49,600 bases of DNA from Atlanticothrix silvestris CENA357 (lineage in GTDB: Bacteria > Cyanobacteriota > Cyanobacteriia > Cyanobacteriales > Nostocaceae): positions 145,456 through 195,055 of the forward strand of contig NZ_JAECZB010000096.1 of assembly GCF_016056295.1 (NCBI RefSeq). The letters are read 5' to 3'. The notes under the pieces are model-generated. The model searched no databases, had not been told where the DNA came from, and saw only the letters and a list, made by a program, of their open reading frames with translations. Shown piece by piece: positions 26,625 through 36,770 of this stretch. Both the position numbers and the translations under genes were made by a program. The stretch's first letter is position 1. Each line of letters begins with the position of its first letter.

Positions 26625-27092
26625 TTAAACAAATTTACTTAAATCAAACTCAAATTCGCCAAAGCTTTCTGGAAAATCATTATGCTTTAAAATCAACAAT
26701 AGTCTTTCTGAATAGTCTACTGCACCACGAAATTCATTTTGTAATAACTCTAGTCCTCCATTGGCGTACTCCTCGAAAATTTGAATACGTTGGGTATCAT
26801 AATGTTCATCATTAGATGAAATAATATTAATATCTTTATTTGTAGTTATTGCCAATAACTTGATCAGCATATCATATCCTTTTGATAAAAAATGCTCTTG
26901 TGGGATGGGATCAGGGTCTCTTTTAGATATCTCCCCTAAAGCAATTCGCTTTTTATGCTTTGCACCTAAAGCTGCTGCAAACACAATCACATCAGCATAA
27001 GTTTGAAAAGGGCCAGTTGTGTCTTTTGATGCGACTAGAGATTTCACTAACTCAGCTTTATCTTTAGCAACCCTGATTCTATTTGCAGCCAT
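26625..27092 (-). CDS. DNA phosphorothioation-associated protein 4
   Basis: A 155-residue protein starting MAANRIRVAKDKAELVKSL, with FQTYADVIVFAAALGAKHKK, which I recognise from the family repeatedly found beside dnd genes. There is no catalytic motif; a helical N-terminal part resembles DndE-like DNA-binding helices. It is the first gene of the minus-strand trio that ends with the DGQHR gene. Function in Dnd systems is unknown. Confidence 0.72.
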   Translation of the reverse strand: MAANRIRVAKDKAELVKSLVASKDTTGPFQTYADVIVFAAALGAKHKKRIALGEISKRDPDPIPQEHFLSKGYDMLIKLLAITTNKDINIISSNDEHYDTQRIQIFEEYANGGLELLQNEFRGAVDYSERLLLILKHNDFPESFGEFEFDLSKFV

Positions 27093-27134
27093 GATATTAA
27101 TATTTACTATGTTGTCATATTAACTGAAAAGCAA

Positions 27135-27234
27135 AAGCGATGCCTACGGCGGGCTACGCCTACGCACTATTTTATACCAATTAACAGTAGCGATCGCCCA
27201 TTCTTCTCCGTGTCCTCTGCGCCTCTGTGGTTCG
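27135..27234. repeat. Two dispersed Nostoc-type repeats
   Basis: GCGATGCCTACGGCGGGCTA continues as CGCCTACGC (27137-27165), containing the internal repeat CCTACG. Then TCCGTGTCCTCTGCGCCTCT continues as GTGGTTCG (27207-27234). The second resembles sequences at about 3910-3931 and 28903-28922. They occupy the gap between the Dnd island and the truncated peptidase gene. Confidence 0.5.
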
Positions 27235-27348
27235 TTTCTAAACAAATAAAATAATTTATACTTTCCTCTTTTGCGTAATTGCGATGACGAAGGCTGGTTC
27301 TATTGAGTATTGATGGATCAAATATCACTCCTTTAAGCAGGAGACCCT

Positions 27349-28053
27349 ATGTCATTACAATCTGGATTAGATGCCTTTCACCAAGGACGTTATCAAGAAG
27401 CAGTTGAGTTGCTAGAACAGTTCTGCCGAAATTGTGGTCAACACAATTCTTCAGATTATCTTTCTGCACAGATGTGGCTGATGAAAGCTTATCAAGGTAC
27501 AGGCGAAATCGAAAAAGCCACGAGCCTGTGTCAGAAGTTAATGATGAATGAAAACCCACAAATTCGCAACTGGGCAGAACAAGCTAGCCAATCCTTACCC
27601 AAAAACGTAGCAACCCAGTCTAGCACCACCCAAAAAGCCGGACGTGCTGCTACAACTGGTGTCAAACTAGCAATGGGGGGTGTAGGTGGCTCTCTAGTGT
27701 TAGCCTCTGGTGTCACCATGACCTTGTTGTTTGGCATGGTATTGGCTTTAGGCTTGAGCTTAGTATTTATTTTAGGTAGCAACGATCCACTCCAAGGACT
27801 GGCGATCGCAATTGGTATTACACTAATTTTCAATATCGTTGCCTTTTTCCTATCTCCATTTTTGATGGATTTAACCCAACACTGGCTTTACCAGACTCGT
27901 TGGGTAGAATTAGCAGAAGTTGAAGACCTCAGTCCAGAAACAGCTAAAGTTATTCGCCAAATTTGCCAGCAGAAAAATCTTAAAACTCCCCTTTTGGGAA
28001 TCATTAACGACCAAAACCCAACGGCTTTTACTTATGGATCATTCTTCATCTAG
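27349..28053 (+). pseudogene. N-terminal remnant of an M48 (HtpX-like) TPR-metalloprotease gene
   Basis: The 234 residues match the front half of a cyanobacterial M48 peptidase: a TPR-like pair (1-75), a linker, two strong transmembrane helices (about 115-165), then IINDQNPTAFTYGS. In the family this last segment leads directly into the catalytic HExxH zinc site. Here the reading ends four codons later (FFI-stop) and no HExxH is present. The 3' part is lost, not just frameshifted: the next 38 bases run into the end of mazG on the other strand. A membrane-anchored remnant may still be made, since a ribosome site (AGGAG, 27340-27344) precedes ATG. Confidence 0.8.
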
Positions 28054-28091
28054 ATTGTTAAAAAATCCCTCATGTCCAGACCAATTATGTA

Positions 28092-28898
28092 TTATTGCTC
28101 TTTGGCAAGTTGGGTTTTTGCCTGTTGCCAGAGAGTTTCTAACTCATCCAAACTGTAATCAGAAAGGGGGCGATCGCTAACCGCTTCCATTTTTTCTAAC
28201 CGCTGCACAAATCGTTGATTTGTACCTTGCAAAGCCGTACTAGGGTCAAGATTATACCAACGGGCTAATTGAATCACCGCAAACAGTAAATCACCTAATT
28301 CTGCTTGTTGTCTTGCAGGTGTTTCCTCAGCCAAAGCCTGTTGAAACTCCCCCAATTCTTCATGAAATTTTTCCCAGACTCCATCAATATTTTCCCATTC
28401 AAACCCAACCGCCGCAGCCTTTTGGGAAATCTTCATTGCTGCTGTGAGTGGGGGAAGGGTACGCCCATATCGACTGAGTTTAGCACTCAGTTTTTGATTA
28501 TTTGGGGATGGTTCACCTTTTTCCGCAGCTTTAATTTGTTCCCAATTTTGTCGCACTTCATCTACACTCTGTACTGACACATCACCAAATACATGGGGAT
28601 GACGGCGAATCAACTTTTGGGAAATACCTTGTGCTACCTCTACTAAAGCAAATTGTCCAGATTCACTAGCGATTTGGGCTTGCAATACTACTTGTAATAA
28701 TAAATCTCCTAATTCTTCGGCGATCGCTTCTTTATCTCCATTTTTAATTGCATCTACCACTTCATAAGCTTCTTCGATCACATAAGGTGTCAGCGTTTCG
28801 GGAGTTTGAGCCAAATCCCAAGGACAACCACCATCAGGCGATCGCAATTTCGCCACCACCTCAATCAACTCTTGTAACGCCGCCAAACTTTCATCCAT
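28092..28898 (-). CDS. mazG: Nucleoside triphosphate pyrophosphohydrolase MazG
   Basis: A 268-residue protein with tandem MazG domains. The first holds the EExxE...ExxD metal site (E42/E43, E46, E62, D65 in IEEAYEVVDAI and EELGDLLLQV). The second repeats it (ELGDLLFAV). It hydrolyses NTPs, including damaged or mutagenic ones, to NMP and pyrophosphate. Its 3' end abuts the truncated peptidase. Confidence 0.94.
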   Translation of the reverse strand: MDESLAALQELIEVVAKLRSPDGGCPWDLAQTPETLTPYVIEEAYEVVDAIKNGDKEAIAEELGDLLLQVVLQAQIASESGQFALVEVAQGISQKLIRRHPHVFGDVSVQSVDEVRQNWEQIKAAEKGEPSPNNQKLSAKLSRYGRTLPPLTAAMKISQKAAAVGFEWENIDGVWEKFHEELGEFQQALAEETPARQQAELGDLLFAVIQLARWYNLDPSTALQGTNQRFVQRLEKMEAVSDRPLSDYSLDELETLWQQAKTQLAKEQ

Positions 28899-28930
28899 AA
28901 AAAACTCCGCGTACCTCTGCGTTTCAAAAA

Positions 28931-29521
28931 TTATTTCTTTGGCTTAGACCGACGAATACCACTCCTCACTATTTTACGCTTCTTAAGTTTACGACTAGGA
29001 AACAACCCCCTAAACCCTTGCTTTTGAAAGCGTTTGTATGCCGAACCGCCCCAATCGCTGAGAGAATGGCTCATCGCACCGAGTTCTAAACCCAAAAAGA
29101 GAGCGATATATTCAGTATCGTAATTTACGAGCGATCGCCCGACAGTTCCACCCAAATCCTGCCAAGTAAAACTCAGATTCCACAGCTTTTCGGCAATTAC
29201 CAACACTAAAATTGTCAAAATAGCTAGCAAACACCCCAGATAAAGTATCCGCAGAATCGTGCCAATAATTGGCCCGTGAGATAAAAAAGAACGATGACGG
29301 AGACTTTTTTGATAAGGTAGCCAAATCCAACGCAAGAAACCCCAGCGCTGAAATTGCACAGAGTAAATATCCAAATCAGGGCCAAACATCAGCCCTCCAA
29401 ATAAAAACCCGCCTGCAACTAACAAAGTCACATTGCTGCTACGAGTCTGCCAGAACGTCACACCCGCTATCAATGGTAGAGCATACAAAGTAATGCGATC
29501 GTGCGTCCGACCAGAGGGCAT
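28931..29521 (-). CDS. DUF2227-family putative metal-binding membrane protein
   Basis: A 196-residue protein starting MPSGRTHDRITLYALPLI, with a probable metal site formed by T-H-D near the start, FGPDLDIYSVQFQRWG, LRHRSFLSHGPIIG and SHSLSDWGGSAYK. Three or four hydrophobic helices suggest a membrane protein related to YdjM/phospholipase-like metal hydrolases. The ATG at 29521, preceded by GAGAGGA, is preferred to one 28 codons upstream. Its C-terminus is very basic. Confidence 0.82.
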   Translation of the reverse strand: MPSGRTHDRITLYALPLIAGVTFWQTRSSNVTLLVAGGFLFGGLMFGPDLDIYSVQFQRWGFLRWIWLPYQKSLRHRSFLSHGPIIGTILRILYLGCLLAILTILVLVIAEKLWNLSFTWQDLGGTVGRSLVNYDTEYIALFLGLELGAMSHSLSDWGGSAYKRFQKQGFRGLFPSRKLKKRKIVRSGIRRSKPKK

Positions 29522-29640
29522 TCTAAATTCTTCCTCTCTGAGTAACTTAATACTGAGCCAGTATAAGAGAAAAAAGATTTTCCCAAAACTACTAGCGCAA
29601 TGCAAAATGTTCTGCTATATTAGTTAAGGATTAGTTAAAC

Positions 29641-29713
<73 letters not shown>

Positions 29714-29750
29714 TACTTAAAAAGCCACCTTACGGCGGCTACTTAATTTA

Positions 29751-29797
29751 AATCCCCTGAAATTACCCGCAATCACGGATTAATTTCAGGGGATTTT
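29751..29797 (+). terminator. Strong hairpin after tRNA-Val
   Basis: A 15-bp perfect inverted repeat (AATCCCCTGAAATTA / TAATTTCAGGGGATT) around a 15-nt loop, followed by TTATC. It lies 38 bases after the tRNA and 40 bases before the next gene. A smaller imperfect hairpin (AGCCACC/GGCGGCT, about 29723-29741) precedes it. Confidence 0.7.
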
Positions 29798-29836
29798 ATC
29801 TATGAAATTAACGTTTGAGATCATCAAGGTAGAGGA

Positions 29837-30451
29837 ATGGCTTACAATGATTTCAGCCTTGCAAAAGTTAAAAACAATTTTGGTTTGACTTTAGACGAAA
29901 GCTATAATTTGTTTGGTGATCTACTACCAGTATTGCCATCTACAACCTTAAGAACTCTTCTTAGTGATTACATACCGTTAGCAACATCTATTTCAACTGA
30001 AAAAGCTAGATCGGAGTTTTTAATTGCACCAATTTTAGCGGAGGTAAGACGATTGTTGAATAACGAAGTTTCCCTCTTTTGTGGTAATGAATTTAATGTT
30101 GACGCACAAAGAGGCTTACAGGGTTTTTGTGATTATATTATTAGTGGTTCTAAAGAGCAATTATATATTAATGCTCCGGTAGCTATAATATTTGAAGCTA
30201 AAAAAGAAGATATTATTGGTGGTCTTGGTCAATGTGTGGCAGCTATGGTTGCAGCACAGTTATTTAATCAAAATAAAGGTAATGAGGTTGAGCGTATTTA
30301 TGGTTCTGTTACTACTGGCACTACCTGGAAGTTTTTATTTTTAGAAGGTTCGATTGTTTATATTGATGAAATTGAATACTATATCAAAGAAGTTGATAAA
30401 ATTATAGGCATTTTACTACAACCTTTCGAGACTGTTCTAGCTGCTGTTTAA
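29837..30451 (+). CDS. PD-(D/E)XK nuclease-like conserved protein
   Basis: A 204-residue cyanobacterial protein of a family usually called hypothetical. A PD-(D/E)XK pattern is visible: E60 in the first helix (SEFLIAPILAEV), D99 (QGFCDYIISG), E120-A-K122 (APVAIIFEAKKED) and Q132 (GGLGQCVAAM), in the order and spacing expected for restriction-type endonucleases and their inactive relatives. It stands alone just downstream of tRNA-Val, with GAGG upstream of ATG. A cleavage target is unknown; such proteins often occur in multiple copies in Nostocales. Confidence 0.65.
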   Translation: MAYNDFSLAKVKNNFGLTLDESYNLFGDLLPVLPSTTLRTLLSDYIPLATSISTEKARSEFLIAPILAEVRRLLNNEVSLFCGNEFNVDAQRGLQGFCDYIISGSKEQLYINAPVAIIFEAKKEDIIGGLGQCVAAMVAAQLFNQNKGNEVERIYGSVTTGTTWKFLFLEGSIVYIDEIEYYIKEVDKIIGILLQPFETVLAAV

Positions 30452-30582
30452 TTATCAAGATAGAATTATTTTTAAATAGCATGGTATCAAACCTTAATAC
30501 CTTTTGTTAGTCATTGTACAATCCATAAGTTTGCCATTGCGGCAAACTTATGGATTTAGCTTTTCAAAGCGTATAGGTAAAA

Positions 30583-32310
30583 CTAAAACTGATCAGTTTT
30601 GCCATTTCCCTCATAACTAAGTAAGTGAGAATCGTTAACCCAAATTGATTGTTGAGGTACAGGAATAGAAATTCCAGCTTCATCCAAGGTAATTTTCAAG
30701 CGCCGACGGTACTCTCGTGCGACATCCCATTGTTTAAGCGGTTGTGTTTTTATCCACACACGAATCATCAAACCGCGATCGCCAAAATTATCTATCCCCA
30801 AAACTTGCGGAGTTTCCAAAATTTGATGTTGCCATTGCGGATCTTGATCCATCTCCAAAGCGACATTTTTAATCAACTGCAAAGCATGGTCAATATCAGT
30901 TTGATAGGAAATGGGTATTGTTAAATCGGCTCGTGACCAGCGACTAGAAAGATTAGCCACAACTTTAATTTCACTATTGGGAATCGTGATTAAGCGTCCT
31001 TCGGCATCCCGCAACTGGGTCATCCGCAGATTAAGATTTTCTACTAAGCCTCCCACATCTCCAACAGCAATCACATCACCTAAAGCGTACTGGTCTTCTA
31101 TGATCACGAGAAAGCCGTTAATCGCGTCTTTAATCAAGTTTTGTGAAGCCAAAGACACTGCAACACCAATTAAACCTGCACCTGCTAGCAAGGGAACGAT
31201 ATCTATACCCAAAGATACCAATGCTAGTAAAATGCCAACTCCTAACCAGACACCTGTAGTAATACTTTTAGTCACACCAGAAAATGTCGAGACTCGCAGC
31301 TGCATTCGTTCAGAAGTTTCTGAGTTTAATAAAGCACCACTGCTAATTAAAGTTGAGGTGAAACGGTCAATCAAGGCATAAGTGAAACGAATCGCCACAT
31401 AAGTTCCTAAAACTACCACACCCAACCTTAAAGGTATTTGGGCAACTGTGAGAATTCCTACCTGAAACGGTCGTGTATAGGGAAATAGACCCAAAATAAA
31501 CACAATTCCACTTCCCCAAATCCCAGTTTGAGTTAATTGAAATAACCTTTTTTTGACTTCTTGGAGGTGTTTATCTTTTTGTTGATTTAGTTGAGTTGTT
31601 ATCTGTTGAGCTTTTCGTGAAATCGGGAGGATAGCAGGTTTTGAATGATCTCTTAAATGACGCTGCCAGTAATATACTCCGCCGCTGATCACAATCATTG
31701 CCAGCACAATACCACCAGCAATTTGACCTTGGTTGATTAAAGATTGAGTTTGTCGCTCCTCTTTGGCCAATTGCAAAGATTCCTTCAACTGTTCGGTGAT
31801 TTGACTTGCCGATACAGATGGCTCTTCCCTTCGCAACCTGGCATCTTCGGTAGTGACGGTCATTAAGTAGCGGCCATTAACATAGATAACTGGTAATCCG
31901 TTTAATGAGGGGGTCTGTATGTCGATTTCGTCTGTAGATGAGCGCAAGTAATCTTGGCGGATTTGATTCAAATTTTGTTGAATATTTCGTGAACGTTCGG
32001 GAAAATTGCTTCTTGTTCCTGCTATTTGAAATAATTGATAACCATCCAAATAAATCCACCCCGAAACAATCCTGTCATCCGCTTCGCTATTGACATTGTT
32101 GGGAGATTGTAGAAGAGGTAGCATAGGAACCTGGGCTGTAGCTTTTGGCATAGGTGCAACAGCCATAGCTATTGTACCTGCGATCGCTACTATCACACCC
32201 CTACCTAAACTTTGTTTGGACTGCACCCGCCTTACAGATGGATGGGAGGCTTGATTATATACCTCCAAAAGTGGGACTCGCTTGGCGATCGCCAAAAATT
32301 GAAAGCGCAC
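30583..32310 (-). CDS. MscS-family mechanosensitive channel
   Basis: A 575-residue protein. A basic N-terminus and hydrophobic segment (about 37-58, ending ATAQ) look like a signal peptide. A periplasmic region (about 60-190) follows, then about 5 transmembrane helices and the MscS core: AGAGLIGVAVSLASQNLIKD as the pore helix, then FLVIIEDQYALGDVIAVGDV and RLITIPNSEIKVVANLS in the beta domain. The start is GTG with a perfect AAGGAGGT site (32317-32324). It probably releases solutes under hypo-osmotic shock; the periplasmic extension is common in cyanobacterial MscS paralogs. Confidence 0.9.
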   Translation of the reverse strand: MRFQFLAIAKRVPLLEVYNQASHPSVRRVQSKQSLGRGVIVAIAGTIAMAVAPMPKATAQVPMLPLLQSPNNVNSEADDRIVSGWIYLDGYQLFQIAGTRSNFPERSRNIQQNLNQIRQDYLRSSTDEIDIQTPSLNGLPVIYVNGRYLMTVTTEDARLRREEPSVSASQITEQLKESLQLAKEERQTQSLINQGQIAGGIVLAMIVISGGVYYWQRHLRDHSKPAILPISRKAQQITTQLNQQKDKHLQEVKKRLFQLTQTGIWGSGIVFILGLFPYTRPFQVGILTVAQIPLRLGVVVLGTYVAIRFTYALIDRFTSTLISSGALLNSETSERMQLRVSTFSGVTKSITTGVWLGVGILLALVSLGIDIVPLLAGAGLIGVAVSLASQNLIKDAINGFLVIIEDQYALGDVIAVGDVGGLVENLNLRMTQLRDAEGRLITIPNSEIKVVANLSSRWSRADLTIPISYQTDIDHALQLIKNVALEMDQDPQWQHQILETPQVLGIDNFGDRGLMIRVWIKTQPLKQWDVAREYRRRLKITLDEAGISIPVPQQSIWVNDSHLLSYEGNGKTDQF

Positions 32311-33995
<1,685 letters not shown>

Positions 33996-34063
33996 GCGAA
34001 CCCCAGAATTTTCCTGCTGACGCAACAGTAGAACTGAAGCGATAACTCAATCTTTAAATTTTT

Positions 34064-34094
34064 GTGGGATAGGCAAATTGTCTATCCCACTTTT
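34064..34094 (+). terminator. Intrinsic terminator of ahcY
   Basis: A 9-bp stem (GTGGGATAG / CTATCCCAC) with a 9-nt loop, followed by TTTTA. It lies 68 bases after the ahcY stop and may also serve the convergent kinase gene. Confidence 0.78.
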
Positions 34095-34097
34095 ATT

Positions 34098-35033
34098 TCA
34101 GCAATTTTTAGGATTAAACACTGTCCCTACAGGTTGAACCTCCCTAGCCCAACCAATATGTGCTAAAGATAACGAGACATCATTATATTTCACCCCAATC
34201 AATGACCATTGAAGCTCAAGTGTTCCTACCCAGAAACGTGCGCGGTTAATTACGTCTCTTAACATTGGATAGTCACTTTCCATCAGCTGTACAATATTTT
34301 CTCCATAATTGCCCAGTTGGGTGGCGATATCACAAGCCGGGTCTCCTAAGCCAGCAACGCCAAAATCGATAATGCCACTAATGCTTTGTGATTCTGGGTT
34401 AAAGAGGATATGATACACAGGCAAATCGCCGTGAATCAGTACAGGCGTATAACTCAGATCAAGTTCACCTGATACCACAGGTCTAAACAATTCATGTATC
34501 CAAGTTTGCTGGTGTCGCCAAAGGTGAGGAAAGAGAGTTTCTTGAACATCATCGTACAACTGCAACCAATCTTCACGCGATCGCACTGCATCAGAGAAAG
34601 ATACCCCAGCTTGGGCTAAAACTTCCGTTGGAATGCTGTGCAGTTGTCGGTGAAATGTAGCAAGTTGAGAAATAATACGGGTTTGTGCGGTTTTGCTCAA
34701 CTTTAACAGAGTGTTACGGGAAAGCGGTTCACCTTTGAGATATCGATAAGTAACAAAGGCTTCTTCCAAATGTTCAAAACGGGGAATCGGTAAATCAATA
34801 TAGCGTTGTACCACTTCCAATACTTTGGCTTCATGAGAAAGTACTTGTTTTCCCCAATCTTCTTTGGCGAAGCGACAGACAAGCTGATGGTTAACCACAA
34901 CTACATCATTGACCATGCCATCTTGATTCAAATCCAGATGGTCAAAGGAAATATTCGGATAAATGGCACGAATTTTATCCAGATAAGAGGAAGGAATATT
35001 ATTCACAGCAGATTTTACGATGACAACAAACAA
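34098..35033 (-). CDS. APH/choline-kinase-family phosphotransferase
   Basis: A 311-residue kinase-like protein. The Brenner motif is LIHGDLPVYHILFNP, in which the usual Asn is His, as in some macrolide-kinase-like members. The metal-binding DFG is in IIDFGVAGLGDPACDIA. A Lys/Glu region of the N-lobe is less obvious. Such enzymes phosphorylate antibiotics or small alcohols; a native metabolite substrate is more likely here than resistance. Confidence 0.8.
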   Translation of the reverse strand: MFVVIVKSAVNNIPSSYLDKIRAIYPNISFDHLDLNQDGMVNDVVVVNHQLVCRFAKEDWGKQVLSHEAKVLEVVQRYIDLPIPRFEHLEEAFVTYRYLKGEPLSRNTLLKLSKTAQTRIISQLATFHRQLHSIPTEVLAQAGVSFSDAVRSREDWLQLYDDVQETLFPHLWRHQQTWIHELFRPVVSGELDLSYTPVLIHGDLPVYHILFNPESQSISGIIDFGVAGLGDPACDIATQLGNYGENIVQLMESDYPMLRDVINRARFWVGTLELQWSLIGVKYNDVSLSLAHIGWAREVQPVGTVFNPKNC

Positions 35034-35243
35034 TCAAAATTACTCGGAGATTTCGTCCGACAGAAGCGATGTAACTGATTCGTGTGTTTGTCCTACCAAC
35101 GCAACACTGTTGCTTAACTCCCTTAGAATATCCTTAAAAATAAATCTAACATCATCCGAAGCCAATTATCTGTAATATTCAGGAGAACTTCACCTGCTTT
35201 GGGTAAAGTGAAAGTTCTCCTGCACGAATTGGTATGAAATGCT

Positions 35244-35612
35244 TTAGAGCATACGCTGCAAGCGAGTCAGGCGCTCTGAGTAGTTTTTGATTACCATTAA
35301 GGCAAACATCGGTGTTTCTTGAACCGCAAAGAGAAACCTTTTTTCATCAAGAGAAGCAAGTTGACAATCAGTCTTGGCGATCGCTGTATATGTTCTATTT
35401 TCTACGCCTACAAGTACTCCTGTACCAAAAACTTCGCCTGTCTCAATTGTTTCTACAACTTTACCATTGACTAATATATCTACTTCTCCTTGAACAATCC
35501 CAAACATAAAATCGCCGGGCTGTCCTTCTTCAAAAATAACTTCACCTGCTGCAAATGTTTGAGGATTTGGTTGTTTTTGAAAGATACTAACTGTAATTAC
35601 GGGGCTTAACAT
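35244..35612 (-). CDS. Stand-alone cyclic-nucleotide-binding domain protein
   Basis: A 122-residue Crp-type cNMP-binding domain without a DNA-binding helix-turn-helix. Seen: AAGEVIFEEGQPGDFMFGIV, then the phosphate-binding cassette GEVFGTGVLVGVENRTYTAIA, which keeps a Glu and the key Arg. It may act as a cAMP or cGMP sensor working through a partner protein. The C-terminal helix ends ERLTRLQRML. Confidence 0.82.
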   Translation of the reverse strand: MLSPVITVSIFQKQPNPQTFAAGEVIFEEGQPGDFMFGIVQGEVDILVNGKVVETIETGEVFGTGVLVGVENRTYTAIAKTDCQLASLDEKRFLFAVQETPMFALMVIKNYSERLTRLQRML

Positions 35613-35811
35613 GAGAATAGACCTAAAATTCCTTATTTTTAAATAAATCTTTGGGATAGGCTATGCAAGAGCCCAGAAAAGTATACTACTTTCTGTTGAT
35701 TAACTATTACCTCCAGATAAGTTCCGGGTTAGTATCCAAAAAATAAGTTTTTGGCAATTTGGCAGACATACAGTCCTTGACACGGGTATATTTTTTATTG
35801 TGCAAGGGGTG

Positions 35812-35856
35812 TAGCAGAAGTGGTTCCGGCTGTGATGGTCGGAACCACTTCTGCTA
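35812..35856. terminator. Long perfect hairpin in a gene-poor gap, possible small-RNA 3' end
   Basis: A 17-bp perfect stem (left arm 35812-35828, right arm 35840-35856, core GCAGAAGTGGTTCCG) with an 11-nt loop. The plus-strand right flank is T-rich (TTTGTACTTTTA), but no plus-strand gene ends here. The rest of the 35613-36092 gap holds only the gene remnant at 35910-36092. Confidence 0.6.
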
Positions 35857-35909
35857 TTTGTACTTTTATCTACTGACGCTACTTCTGACATTGGGTGAGT
35901 CTGTATTCT

Positions 35910-36092
35910 TCACTGCTTGAGTCCTCCAGGTGCAGCAAGTGTGCAATTAACCGAGAATGTCGCTTTATTCGATACTTCTTGATAAGTTTTGCCATCACTA
36001 CCTTTCCATTGAATCTGCATTACACCCCATCCATTATTCTTTGAGCCTGGCTTCCCCTTGTGGGTGGGGAGGTAAGCATCGCCATGAAATAA
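35910..36092 (-). pseudogene. Coding remnant after the outer-membrane protein gene
   Basis: After the barrel-protein stop (TAA, 36093-36095) the same frame stays open for 60 codons with protein-like composition: SKNNGWGVMQIQWKGSDGKT and EVSNKATFSVNCTLAAPGGL, then TGA. There is no good start codon or ribosome site near its beginning. It looks like the C-terminus of a secreted protein whose 5' part is lost. It could instead be a chance frame. Confidence 0.35.
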
Positions 36093-36587
36093 TTAAAATC
36101 TTAAACCCACACCACCTTGTACAGAGACAGCCGTACCACCACTATCACGGTAGGCATCAAAAGCAATGATGGCGTTACCAAAAAGAACAGTATTACTATT
36201 TGGAACGACGTAATCAATTCCTGGTTGCAAAGCAAAACTAATTTTGTCTCCAACAGGAGAAGAGTTACCACCACCGGCCAAAACTAACCCAGCTCCTAAG
36301 TAGGCATCAGTTTGCCAGTTGATCGGCACATCGTAGGAAACCGTTGGTACAACTGCTGTATTGTTACCAATTAATGCTTGGGCACGAAAAGAAATTGGTG
36401 CTTCTAAAAGTTTGTAGCGGAGGGCTAGAACTCCTCCTAATTGGATACCGTCAGTAATACCAACAGTTGGCCCGATACCAACATAGCTGCCGTAGGCAAC
36501 TTGAGCTTGTGCTGGTTGAACGCTGACAGTCATACTCAAGACAGCGCCACTTCCTAGAAGTGAGACTAAATACTTAATATATTTCAT
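36093..36587 (-). CDS. Small outer-membrane beta-barrel protein
   Basis: A 164-residue protein with a signal peptide (MKYIKYLVSLLGSGAVLSM ... VQPAQA, cleavage before QVAYG) and alternating strand pattern. It ends in Phe (GGVGLRF), the usual sorting signal of outer-membrane barrels; about 8 strands are plausible. The ATG at 36587 has GAGGAG 7 bases upstream and is preferred to one five codons earlier. The leader contains an 11-nt complement of the Yfr1 small-RNA core overlapping this site. Confidence 0.78.
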   Translation of the reverse strand: MKYIKYLVSLLGSGAVLSMTVSVQPAQAQVAYGSYVGIGPTVGITDGIQLGGVLALRYKLLEAPISFRAQALIGNNTAVVPTVSYDVPINWQTDAYLGAGLVLAGGGNSSPVGDKISFALQPGIDYVVPNSNTVLFGNAIIAFDAYRDSGGTAVSVQGGVGLRF

Positions 36588-36593
36588 TACCCG

Positions 36594-36604
36594 ACTCCTC
36601 ACAC
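36594..36604 (-). promoter_or_regulatory. Predicted Yfr1 small-RNA target site over the Shine-Dalgarno
   Basis: The mRNA (minus strand) reads GUGUGAGGAGU, the exact complement of the conserved unpaired core ACUCCUCACAC of cyanobacterial Yfr1. It covers the GAGGAG ribosome site of the outer-membrane protein gene. Yfr1 represses porin mRNAs in Prochlorococcus in this way. The match is seen directly; regulation is predicted. Confidence 0.6.
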
Positions 36605-36770
36605 CATGTTGAATTTTAAATGTACCTTTGAATACTTATGTTATCTCTGTTGATGGTCATCCGTGATGAGTAATGACAACACAAATTATTAATGACTTAT
36701 ACTAAACTTTTTGCAAAAGTCCAAAGTTATGAATAATTAACCGCCAGAAGGTAGGTTTGGAGTAAATGAA

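Noticed and set aside
15618-27092. dndFGH restriction genes or dndA in the island
   Set aside because: No long DndF/G/H-like helicase or ATPase and no cysteine desulfurase could be found in this stretch.
36560-36640. The Yfr1 gene itself on the plus strand
   Set aside because: The 11-nt core is present on the plus strand but the flanking hairpins required of Yfr1 are not; it fits a target site on the minus-strand mRNA.
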